Below are positions 7,046 to 13,462 of a stretch of 15,380 bases of DNA, piece after piece (within the stretch, counting starts at the first letter, position 1; each line of letters starts with the position of its first letter). The stretch covers positions 1 through 15,380 of the forward strand of contig CAIXAA010000850.1 of NCBI GenBank assembly GCA_903917305.1, written 5' to 3'. The position numbers were made by a program, and so were the translations under genes. Below the pieces are notes generated by a model. The model saw nothing but the letters and a program-made list of their open reading frames with translations, did no database searches and was not told where the DNA came from. Source of the DNA: an uncultured Myxococcales bacterium (GTDB lineage Bacteria; Myxococcota_A; UBA9042).

Positions 7046-8053
7046 ATGGCGATGAACGCCGAACCCAAGATGCCCACGGAAGGTTGCAGCCACGGCGGCT
7101 GCGACGCGACGCCCGGCAGTGACCCGACAGGTGACAAGCCACTCGGTGGCGTCAAGCTGTCGCGCCGCGAGTTCGCCAAGTCGACCGCGCTGATCGCCGC
7201 CGCCATCACGGCCGCGGGCTGCGGCACGAGCGCGCTCGAGACCTTCAAGCAGACGCGGCTGCGCGAGATGTCGCATGACGAGCTCAAGGCCTTCCTGGTC
7301 AAGCTCGAGAAGCGCTACGAAGCCCGCTTCGGAACGCATGTCGACGTGCGCGCCACGCCGCACGCGGAAGGCGTCAAGTTCGCGTACGCGCTGGACTTGT
7401 CGCGCTGCATCGGCTGCCGGCGCTGCGTGCACGCCTGCGTCAAGGAGAACAACCAGTCGCGGCCCAACCCGGAAGGCACGCACAACAACCCCATCCAGTG
7501 GATCAAGGTCCTCGAGATGGACAAGGAAAAGGGCATCGACCTCAATGAGGCGGAGCCCTACTACAACCCAGCCGAAGTGCCACGCGAGGGCAAGTTCTAC
7601 ATGCCGGTGGCGTGCCAGCAGTGCGAGAACTCCGCTTGCACAAAGGCTTGCCCGGTGCAGGCGACGTGGAAGGAACCCGATGGCATGGTCGTCATCGACT
7701 ACGATTGGTGCATCGGCTGCCGTTACTGCATGATTGCCTGCCCTTACGGCACGCGCCGCTTCAACTGGGGCGAGCCGCACCTGCCGAAGGACCAGCTCAA
7801 CACGAACACGCACGTGCTGGGCAACCGCCCGCGCGAGAAGGGTGTCGTCGAGAAGTGCACGTTCTGCATCCAGCGCGTGCGTGAAGGTCGCTACCCGGCG
7901 TGCGTGGAAATCTGCCCGGTCGGCGCGCGCAAGTTCGGCAACCTGATGGATCCCAAGAGCGAGATCCGGGCGGTGCTGGAGACCAAGCGCGTCTACATCT
8001 TGAAGGAAGACCTCAACACCCAGCCGAAGTTCTTCTACTTCTTCGGAGTCTAG
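7046..8053 (+). CDS. Tat-exported four-cluster [4Fe-4S] ferredoxin-like subunit (NrfC/HybA/CbcT-like)
   Basis: A 335-residue electron-transfer subunit. A twin-arginine motif SRREFAK (R40-R41) is followed by a hydrophobic stretch ending in the lipobox AAGC59, so it should be folded with its clusters, exported by Tat and possibly lipidated. Four cysteine motifs support four [4Fe-4S] clusters: C121IGCRRCVHAC131, C190QQCENSACTKAC202, C222IGCRYCMIACP, and CTFC (271-274) with C286 and C290. It would relay electrons between the NrfD-type quinone-binding subunit encoded next and the tetraheme cytochrome encoded before it. The 38 residues before the Tat motif are long for an n-region and contain GCSHGGC. 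ATG 7046 has GGAGG 5 nt upstream. The gene follows the cytochrome by 39 nt and is clearly in the same operon. Confidence 0.93.
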   Translation: MAMNAEPKMPTEGCSHGGCDATPGSDPTGDKPLGGVKLSRREFAKSTALIAAAITAAGCGTSALETFKQTRLREMSHDELKAFLVKLEKRYEARFGTHVDVRATPHAEGVKFAYALDLSRCIGCRRCVHACVKENNQSRPNPEGTHNNPIQWIKVLEMDKEKGIDLNEAEPYYNPAEVPREGKFYMPVACQQCENSACTKACPVQATWKEPDGMVVIDYDWCIGCRYCMIACPYGTRRFNWGEPHLPKDQLNTNTHVLGNRPREKGVVEKCTFCIQRVREGRYPACVEICPVGARKFGNLMDPKSEIRAVLETKRVYILKEDLNTQPKFFYFFGV

Positions 8054-8080
8054 AGTCGGCCTGGCCGAGCGGAGATCGCG

Positions 8081-9346
8081 ATGTTGCACAAGTTGTTCCA
8101 ATTCCTGGGTGGCGCCTTCAAGCACGTGATTACGGGCAACCGCACGTACTACGCGTGGGTGGCTTTCCTGTTGCTGCTCATGGGCTACGGCGCCATGGGC
8201 TACGCGCACCAGTTCCAAGAGGGTCTGATCGCCACGGCGATGCGCGACCAGGTGATGTGGGGATTCTACATCGGCAACTTCACGTTCCTCGTCGGTGTCG
8301 CCGCGGCGGCCGTCGTGCTCGTGATTCCGGCGTACATCTACCACTGGGGGCCGATCTACGAGATCGCCATCATCGGAGAACTCCTCGCGATCTCCGCGAT
8401 CATCATGTGCCTGGGCTTCGTCTCGGTCGACATCGGCCGTCCCGACCGCTTCCTGCACCTGATGCCCATCTTCGGTTCGCCGAACTTCCCGCGCTCGATG
8501 CTCAGCTGGGACGTGCTGGTGCTCAACCTGTACCTCGTGCTCAACACCGTCATCGTCAGCCACATGCTGTACAAGCAGTTCCACGGTCAGCAGCCCAACA
8601 AGAAGATCGTGGTGCCGCTGGTGCTGCTCTCGATTCCCGCCGCCGTCAGCATCCACAGCGTGACCGCGTTCCTCTACGGCGGCATTCCCGGTCGCCCGTT
8701 CTGGAATGACGCGATCCTCGCGCCGCGCTTCCTGGCGTCGGCGTTCTGCTCCGGTCCGGCCATCATCCTGATCCTGCTGCAGATCCTCCGCAAGACCGCG
8801 GGCCTGCAGATCAAGGACGCCGCCATCTGGAAGATCGCCGAGTTGATGGCCTACGCCATCTTCATCAACCTGTTCTTCCTGGGTTGCGAGGTGTTCAAGG
8901 AGTACTACTCCAACACGCACCACCTCAGCCACATGGAGTACCTGTTCTTCGGCTACCACGGCTCGCCCGGCCTGGGCATGTTCGCCTGGACCAGCGTCAT
9001 CGCCAACGTCATCGCGCTGGTGCTGTTCCTGGTGCCGGCGACGCGCACGAATTTCTTCACGCTCAACATCGGTTGCGTGCTGCTCTACATCGGTGTGTAC
9101 ATCGAGAAGGGCATCGGCCTGGTCATCCCGGGCCTGACGCCGGACACGCTCGGCGAGATCTACGAGTACGTGCCCACCAAACACGAAGTGCAGGTTGCCG
9201 CAGGCATTTTCGGCATGGGATTCCTCGCGTTCACCTTGATGATCAAGGTCGCGATCCCGGTCGCGCTCGGCAAGCTGCAGTACAAGGCGAAAGGCACATC
9301 GGCGGGGGATGCCGATGCAGAGGGCCCGGCTGCGCACGCAGCCTAG
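8081..9346 (+). CDS. nrfD: NrfD/HybB/PsrC-family integral membrane quinone-interacting subunit (CbcU-like)
   Basis: The 421-residue protein is almost entirely hydrophobic, with about ten predicted helices (for example about 23-43, 62-86, 94-117, and on to a last helix near 375-405). This fits the ten-helix HybB/DsrP branch better than the eight-helix PsrC type. Recognisable segments are GFYIGNFTFLVGVAAAAVV, FVSVDIGRPDRFLHLMPIFG and SMLSWDVLVLNLYL, which carry the conserved SxD/GRPxR and SWD features of the NrfD superfamily. It should bind menaquinone or menaquinol in the cytoplasmic membrane and pass electrons to the iron-sulfur subunit encoded 27 nt upstream. The C-terminal 20 residues are a small Ala/Gly/Asp-rich tail. 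ATG 8081 has GGAG (8071-8074) with 6-nt spacing. No molybdopterin subunit is encoded next to it. Confidence 0.93.
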   Translation: MLHKLFQFLGGAFKHVITGNRTYYAWVAFLLLLMGYGAMGYAHQFQEGLIATAMRDQVMWGFYIGNFTFLVGVAAAAVVLVIPAYIYHWGPIYEIAIIGELLAISAIIMCLGFVSVDIGRPDRFLHLMPIFGSPNFPRSMLSWDVLVLNLYLVLNTVIVSHMLYKQFHGQQPNKKIVVPLVLLSIPAAVSIHSVTAFLYGGIPGRPFWNDAILAPRFLASAFCSGPAIILILLQILRKTAGLQIKDAAIWKIAELMAYAIFINLFFLGCEVFKEYYSNTHHLSHMEYLFFGYHGSPGLGMFAWTSVIANVIALVLFLVPATRTNFFTLNIGCVLLYIGVYIEKGIGLVIPGLTPDTLGEIYEYVPTKHEVQVAAGIFGMGFLAFTLMIKVAIPVALGKLQYKAKGTSAGDADAEGPAAHAA

Positions 9347-9376
9347 GCTAGAGGGTGGTGTGAAGAGGAGGACAAC

Positions 9377-9550
9377 ATGAACTGGTCATATTACGGTCAA
9401 TTGGCGCTCAGTGTTGCGATTTTCGCCCCAGGACTCATCCTGCTGGCCCTGTTCCTGTTGCTGCGTCCGTTCTCGGCGCGCGACAAGATTGCCGATGGCG
9501 CGACCGAACGTGGTCGGTTCAGCAACGCCCCCGTCCGCGACAAGGTCTAG
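9377..9550 (+). CDS. 57-residue single-helix membrane protein, possible fourth subunit of the complex
   Basis: ATG 9377 follows a strong GAGGAGG site (9365-9371) with 5-nt spacing and begins 30 nt after the NrfD-type gene; the frame ends at TAG 9548-9550. The product starts MNWSYYGQLALSVAIFAPG, continues through a hydrophobic helix (about residues 9-29), and ends in a charged, probably cytoplasmic tail (RPFSARDKIADGATERGRF, then SNAPVRDKV). I do not recognise the family. The strong ribosome site, position and codon usage like its neighbours support a real gene. Small single-helix subunits often stabilise membrane oxidoreductases, so an accessory role in the NrfD-containing complex is a reasonable inference. 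It would be missed by a 60-residue length cut-off. Confidence 0.75.
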   Translation: MNWSYYGQLALSVAIFAPGLILLALFLLLRPFSARDKIADGATERGRFSNAPVRDKV

Positions 9551-9590
9551 TCGTCGCGCGAAGTTGGACGTAGCGGAGTCTTCGGACGGG

Positions 9591-9887
9591 TCATGCCGTT
9601 ACGTCCATGCGCACGATGCGCACGCCGCTGGCCTCGCGCAGCAGCGTGTCGCACCAGAAGCGGTCGCCGAGCTGGTAGCGGATTTGCACGCCGAGCGCCT
9701 CGCCGCTGCGCAACAGGCGCAGGGCCTCCGCCAGCGACGGGGTCTCGCGGCGCGAACGCTCCAGCTCGCTGCCCTTGGCCAGGATGCTCTCGACCTGGGC
9801 GCCAGCCTCTAGATCGGCAAAGACCTGCCCGAGTTGTTCGTCGTCGAGGAGGCCTTCGAGCAACTCGGGCAGGGGCGGCTGTTCCAT
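9591..9887 (-). CDS. Hypothetical protein, 98 residues
   Basis: Read on the minus strand from ATG 9887 to TGA 9591. The product is acidic in its first half (MEQPPLPELLEGLLDDEQLG, QVFADLEAGAQVESILAKG) and ends in a compact segment (GVQIRYQLGDRFWCDTLLRE, ASGVRIVRMDVTA) that looks like paired beta strands. I do not recognise the family. AAGGA lies 8 nt upstream of ATG 9887, a good ribosome site. The frame stays open upstream to TTG 10097 and would add 70 residues including a Glu-Pro repeat. I favour the short form because the long one reaches to 4 nt from the divergent gene, leaves no promoter space, and has weaker third-position GC outside the repeat. It converges with the cytochrome operon, 40 nt separating the stops. 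Confidence 0.6.
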   Translation of the reverse strand: MEQPPLPELLEGLLDDEQLGQVFADLEAGAQVESILAKGSELERSRRETPSLAEALRLLRSGEALGVQIRYQLGDRFWCDTLLREASGVRIVRMDVTA

Positions 9888-9930
9888 CCTGGTCGTCCTT
9901 GGATCCGCGTCGGGTTCTGGTTCGCGCTCT

Positions 9931-9984
9931 GGCTCCGGTTCGGGCTCCGGTTCGGGCTCCGGCTCCGGCTCCGGTTCCGGCTCG
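9931..9984. repeat. Degenerate hexamer tandem repeat (GGYTCS x 9)
   Basis: Nine consecutive hexamers alternate between GGCTCC, GGTTCG, GGTTCC and GGCTCG. Only two of the six positions vary. Read on the minus strand in frame with the 98-residue gene it encodes (Glu-Pro)n; read on the plus strand in frame with the DUF4091 gene it would encode (Gly-Ser)n. The variable positions are silent in both frames. It occupies the 214-bp gap between the two divergent genes, so it is either part of an extended minus-strand protein (start TTG 10097) or a non-coding repeat near their promoters. Confidence 0.85.
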
Positions 9985-10101
9985 CGCAGGCTAGCGCCCA
10001 CACCTCGCGGCGGCAACACATCAAGCGCCAAAGACCTTGCGACGCAGGCCTCTGCGGCGTACCGTGCGGCGCGGCGGTCTTCCGCTGTGAGGGGCAATTC
10101 A

Positions 10102-12183
10102 ATGCAGAACCGATGCTTCCGCGTCCTCGCGGGCGCGTGCCTGGCGCTCGTCGCCGCTCTTCCCGCGGCGGCGTGGGCAACCGAGCTGCGCGTCTATCCA
10201 TCGATCACAAAGGTCCTGGATCGCGACGGGTTGCCCCCAGGCGCGGCGGCGCTGACGGTCGAAGCCGCGCGCGATGAGTACGAAGGCTTCCAAGTTGCGG
10301 TGATCGCGACCGATGCCCTGGCCGCGGTCGACATGAAGCTGGACGACTTCGCTGGACCCGCCGGCGTCAAAATCCCCAGCACAGCGGCGGACTTCTATCT
10401 GGAGCGCTACGTCCACATCGACAAGGGTTCCGTCTGTGATTTTCCGCTCAGCGACAAATGCAGTGAACATCCGGAATACGACCGCATTGCCGGCGATTAC
10501 CCTGAACAACTCGTGCCTTTCCGCGATCCCTATTCCGACGCGCACGCAGCCGTGGCGACGCCGTTCGCCGTCGCGGCCGGCAAGTTCGCCGTCGTCTGGA
10601 TCGACGTGCACGTGCCCAAGGACGCGGCGGTTGGCGACTACCATGCAAGTCTGACGGTTTCCGCGGCCGGCAAGGCGCTGGGCACCGTGCCCGTCACGCT
10701 GCACGTCTGGGATTTCGCAATGCCCGCCAAGCGCAGCATCGCCACGGCTTTCGGCGGCGCGGGCGGCTTGAGCGCCTACCACGGCGGTCCCAAGGGGCCG
10801 GACGACGCGACCAACGCCAAGCTCCAGCGCAACTATGAACTCGAAGTGCATCGCCATCGCTTGGATTTCACGAACTACGGCCCGGGATTGTCCTTCGCTT
10901 TCGACGACAAGGGCGCCCTCAAGCCAGTCGACTACGCGGCCTACGACGCCTACCTGGCGCCGCGCATCGACGGCAGCTATTTTCCCGATGGCGCCGGCAT
11001 CAACCGCTTCAATGTCGGGATGTTCACGCCCGGCAATGGCACCATGGGCCTGACCGACGAGCAGTTCTCCATCGCCGCGGCGGAGCTCGCCAACCACCTG
11101 AAAACCAAGGGTTGGCTGGAGCACGCCTACCTGTACTCGACGGACGAGCCGTGGAACCCGGCGCACGCGGGCGCGTTTGCCGACATCAACGCCACCGTGA
11201 AGCTCTTGCGCCAGAAGACCGACCTGTGGAACGGCCACGCGCTCGTCACGGGGGCCTGGAATTCGCAGATCAGCGATTCTATTGACATCTGGTGCCCGGT
11301 GACCTCCATGTACGGCGATGGCATTTGGCCCGACGGCGCGTGGCCCGGACACGACAAATACGTGGATGAATTCAAGAAGGGCCGCGAGCTCTGGTTCTAC
11401 GTTTGCAATGCCGACTTCCCCGCGGAGATGGGCTACGACGTGGACAGCCCGCTCGGCTTCGAGCCGCGCCTGCTCAAGTGGGGCGCCTGGAACGAGGGCG
11501 CGACCGGTTTCCTGTACTGGTCGATCACCTATTGGCAGGATCCGAACCCTTGGGATGTGTTGCGCAATCTGGACGAGTTCGGCGAGACGTTCGCGCGCCA
11601 CGGCGACGGCATCCTGATGTACCCCGGCAACCACGACGGCACCGGCGGCGGCATCGGCTCGCCCAAGGACGTCGCCATCGACGGGCCCGTGGTCTCGATC
11701 CGCATGAAGCAAGTGCGCGATGGTCTTGAGGATTGGGAGATGTTCCGCATGGTCCAGGCCCAAGGTGGCGAGGCATTCGCGAAAGCGCAGGTCGCGCGGG
11801 CGTACACGCGCTTTGGCGCGCGCATCGACGAGACGTTCGACAACGCGCAGCGGCCGTGGACCGTGGACGAGACGGTGATCCTGGACGCGCGCCGCCAGAT
11901 TGCCCACAAGCTCGAGTACTTGCAGCAGCCGGCCCTGCACGCGGATCCGGAGGCCAAGCCGCAGCCGGTGGTGGATGCCGGCGCGACGGACGCCGCCGAA
12001 GTGGCGGGAACACCCGATGTTGCCACGGTCGATGCCGGCGCGGGCAAGCCGCAAGGCAAGGCGTGGGGCTGCGTGGCTGCGCCGGCTGGGCGCGGTGCGG
12101 CGCTCCTGCCTGGCCTTGTGCTGCTCGGCGTCCTGGCGCTGCGTCGCCGACGCCCGGTGCCGACGGGGCAATTCATTCGTTGA
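10102..12183 (+). CDS. Secreted DUF4091/GH123-like protein with MYXO-CTERM-like C-terminus
   Basis: The 693-residue protein starts with a signal peptide (CFRVLAGACLALVAALPAAA, probable cleavage after AWA at residue 26). An N-terminal beta-rich region (about 27-225) is followed by an (alpha/beta)-barrel-like region resembling the DUF4091/glycoside hydrolase 123 catalytic domain. It includes YSTDEPWNP with the adjacent acidic pair D348-E349, then DIWCPVTSMY, GFLYWSITYWQDPNPWDV, and the late motif VVSIRMKQVRDGLEDWEMFR that is typical of DUF4091 proteins. A low-complexity Pro/Ala/Asp linker (about 612-652) leads to GC657, a hydrophobic helix and RRRR, resembling the MYXO-CTERM surface-sorting signal. 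It is probably a cell-surface glycoside hydrolase; the substrate is unknown. ATG 10102 has GAGGGG (10089-10094) 7 nt upstream. The frame is open from 9775, but that extension lacks a signal peptide and is antisense to another gene. Confidence 0.85.
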   Translation: MQNRCFRVLAGACLALVAALPAAAWATELRVYPSITKVLDRDGLPPGAAALTVEAARDEYEGFQVAVIATDALAAVDMKLDDFAGPAGVKIPSTAADFYLERYVHIDKGSVCDFPLSDKCSEHPEYDRIAGDYPEQLVPFRDPYSDAHAAVATPFAVAAGKFAVVWIDVHVPKDAAVGDYHASLTVSAAGKALGTVPVTLHVWDFAMPAKRSIATAFGGAGGLSAYHGGPKGPDDATNAKLQRNYELEVHRHRLDFTNYGPGLSFAFDDKGALKPVDYAAYDAYLAPRIDGSYFPDGAGINRFNVGMFTPGNGTMGLTDEQFSIAAAELANHLKTKGWLEHAYLYSTDEPWNPAHAGAFADINATVKLLRQKTDLWNGHALVTGAWNSQISDSIDIWCPVTSMYGDGIWPDGAWPGHDKYVDEFKKGRELWFYVCNADFPAEMGYDVDSPLGFEPRLLKWGAWNEGATGFLYWSITYWQDPNPWDVLRNLDEFGETFARHGDGILMYPGNHDGTGGGIGSPKDVAIDGPVVSIRMKQVRDGLEDWEMFRMVQAQGGEAFAKAQVARAYTRFGARIDETFDNAQRPWTVDETVILDARRQIAHKLEYLQQPALHADPEAKPQPVVDAGATDAAEVAGTPDVATVDAGAGKPQGKAWGCVAAPAGRGAALLPGLVLLGVLALRRRRPVPTGQFIR

Positions 12184-12295
12184 AACAATGGCCTGCGTGC
12201 CACGCGCCTTGCGTTCTGCCGTCTCCACAGCTAAGGTGCCGCGCATCGCTGTGGCGTTCCACCGTCCGTCCATCCTTCGCCCGTCGAGGTGCACC

Positions 12296-12823
12296 ATGCT
12301 CAAGAAGATCCTGATTGGCCTGGGTATTGTCCTGATCGCTCTCGGCGTCCTCATCGCCACGCGGCCGGAGACGTTCCATGTCGAGCGCACGACGACGGTG
12401 AAGGCGCCGCCCGAGAAGGTGTTTGCGCTCATCCAGGATTTCCACAACTGGGCCAATTGGTCGCCGTGGGAGAAGCTCGATCCGCAGATGAAGAAGGTGT
12501 TCTCCGGCGCGGCGTCGGGGGTCGGCGCGTCCTATGCCTGGGAAGGCAAGAACGATGTCGGCAAGGGCAACATGATCATCACGGCGACGTCGGCGCCCGG
12601 CTCCGTGAAGCTGAAACTGGAGTTCTTGGAGCCCTTCAAGGCCAGCAACGACGTCGCGTTCACCATCGCCGCCAAGGACGGCGGCACTCAGGTCACTTGG
12701 GCGATGGATGGTCGCAACAACTTCTTCTCCAAGGCCTTCTCCCTCGTGGCCGACATGGACAAGCTCGTCGGCAAGGACTTCGAGGAAGGCCTGGCCAACC
12801 TCAAAGCCCTCGCCGAGAAGTGA
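12296..12823 (+). CDS. SRPBCC (polyketide cyclase/START-like) family protein with N-terminal membrane anchor
   Basis: The 175-residue protein begins with a helix (LKKILIGLGIVLIALGVLIA) that should anchor it in the membrane. The rest follows the SRPBCC/Bet v1-like pattern: HVERTTTVKAPPEKVFALIQ, DFHNWANWSPWEKLDPQMKK, then repeated beta strands (SYAWEGKNDVGKGNMIITAT, VKLKLEFLEPFKASNDVAFT, GGTQVTWAMDG) and a C-terminal helix (GKDFEEGLANLKALAE). This fold holds hydrophobic ligands in a cavity, but members have many roles and none can be assigned. ATG 12296 has GAGG (12286-12289) with 6-nt spacing. The 112-nt gap upstream shows no terminator I can recognise, so co-transcription with the DUF4091 gene cannot be excluded. 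It converges with the next gene with 4 nt between stops. Confidence 0.85.
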   Translation: MLKKILIGLGIVLIALGVLIATRPETFHVERTTTVKAPPEKVFALIQDFHNWANWSPWEKLDPQMKKVFSGAASGVGASYAWEGKNDVGKGNMIITATSAPGSVKLKLEFLEPFKASNDVAFTIAAKDGGTQVTWAMDGRNNFFSKAFSLVADMDKLVGKDFEEGLANLKALAEK

Positions 12824-12827
12824 GCTT

Positions 12828-13118
12828 CTACGAGTGGCCGTGCGCGGTTTGCGCGGTCTTCTCGTGGTAGCTGCGGATCTGGTCGACCGTGAACCGCTCC
12901 ACGGCGACCACGCGCGCCTTCTGGCGCAAGCTCTGCGGCAGACGCGCCTTGACGTCGACCTCATTGGCACCTTCGAGGAACGCCCAACCGGTGTGGTCGC
13001 CCGACTTGCAGCCGAATTGGCAGCTGTCGAGCAGCTTGACGTCATGCGCCGAGATGTCGTCCAAGGCCTTGAGACACTCGCCGGCAGTATGCGTAGTTTC
13101 AACGAGATAGCGTGGCAT
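12828..13118 (-). CDS. Hypothetical small protein, 96 residues, with CxxxC and DHTGW motifs
   Basis: Minus-strand gene from ATG 13118 to TAG 12828. AGAGG lies 7 nt upstream of the start. The product begins MPRYLVETTHTAGECLKALD and continues with LLDSCQFGCKSGDHTGWAFL (C33, C37, D41-H42) and LRQKARVVAVERFTVDQIRS, alternating strands and helices in a way that suggests a small alpha/beta (ferredoxin-like) fold. It looks like a member of a widespread family of uncharacterised small proteins with a YLVE-TH start, but I cannot name it with certainty. The CxxxC plus the following His could bind a metal; this is inference. It stands alone, convergent to the SRPBCC gene and divergent from the hybrid kinase. 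Confidence 0.75.
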   Translation of the reverse strand: MPRYLVETTHTAGECLKALDDISAHDVKLLDSCQFGCKSGDHTGWAFLEGANEVDVKARLPQSLRQKARVVAVERFTVDQIRSYHEKTAQTAHGHS

Positions 13119-13462
13119 GGAAGGACCTCTGCTGCACCGCAAGGGTGCAAGCCTCATGGCACGGCCGGCAGGCGACCGAAGCTCCGGCCGCCGCAGTCGT
13201 GTGCGTTCTTGTGATGTCTCAAAGACTCCACCCGGCGACCCATGGCGTCAAGCGTGGCACGCAACGCCGTGCGCGCCTTCGAAGGATCGCGCAGGGGCGA
13301 TGCGGGGATGGCGGGCGTTGAGCGCAACCGCACGGATGCCAGGGACAATCCTGACGTGCGAGGTCCTGGCCCGATCTCCCCACGCGGACCGGATTCGCCG
13401 CGCATGGCCCGCGACGAAGCAGTTGCAATCGGGTTCGGCCGCGAGCACCATGGAAGATAGCC
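13119..13462. other. 344-bp divergent intergenic region
   Basis: This gap separates a minus-strand gene (start 13118) from the plus-strand hybrid kinase (start 13463) and must hold promoters for both. Apart from the dyad at 13133-13149 I see no confident -35/-10 pair, no -24/-12 site (TGGCACG at about 13158 lacks a correctly spaced GC element) and no RNA gene. Short open frames crossing it lack ribosome sites and have implausible, Arg/Ser-rich products. Confidence 0.6.
13133..13149. promoter_or_regulatory. 17-bp dyad TGCACC-N5-GGTGCA, possible operator
   Basis: TGCACC (13133-13138) and GGTGCA (13144-13149) form a perfect inverted repeat with a 5-bp spacer, centred about 23 bp upstream of the minus-strand ATG at 13118. 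The position suits an operator over the start region of that gene or a small hairpin in its leader. Six-base arms can arise by chance in a GC-rich gap, so the call is tentative. Confidence 0.3.

Noticed and set aside
6368..9337. 989-codon open frame on the minus strand opposite the cytochrome/NrfD operon
   Set aside because: It is a mirror of three well-supported genes on the other strand. High third-position GC removes stop codons from the antisense frame, and the product is His/Arg/Asp-rich with no recognisable domain.
9530..9590. 8-bp perfect inverted repeat CCCGTCCG / CGGACGGG around the end of the respiratory operon
   Set aside because: The 45-nt loop, lack of a T-run and overlap of one arm with coding sequence make it more likely a chance match than a terminator.
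9775..10101. N-terminal extension of the DUF4091 gene upstream of ATG 10102
   Set aside because: The extra 109 residues are Ser/Gly low-complexity, antisense to the 98-residue gene, and would place the signal peptide in the middle of the protein.
10099..12456. 785-codon minus-strand open frame opposite the DUF4091 gene
   Set aside because: The plus strand has a signal peptide, domain motifs and a sorting tail. The minus frame overlaps two real genes and has no motifs.
13158..13173. TGGCACG resembling a -24 element upstream of the hybrid kinase
   Set aside because: The -12 position reads GCAGG rather than TTGCA and the GC is mis-spaced, so the match is half a site.
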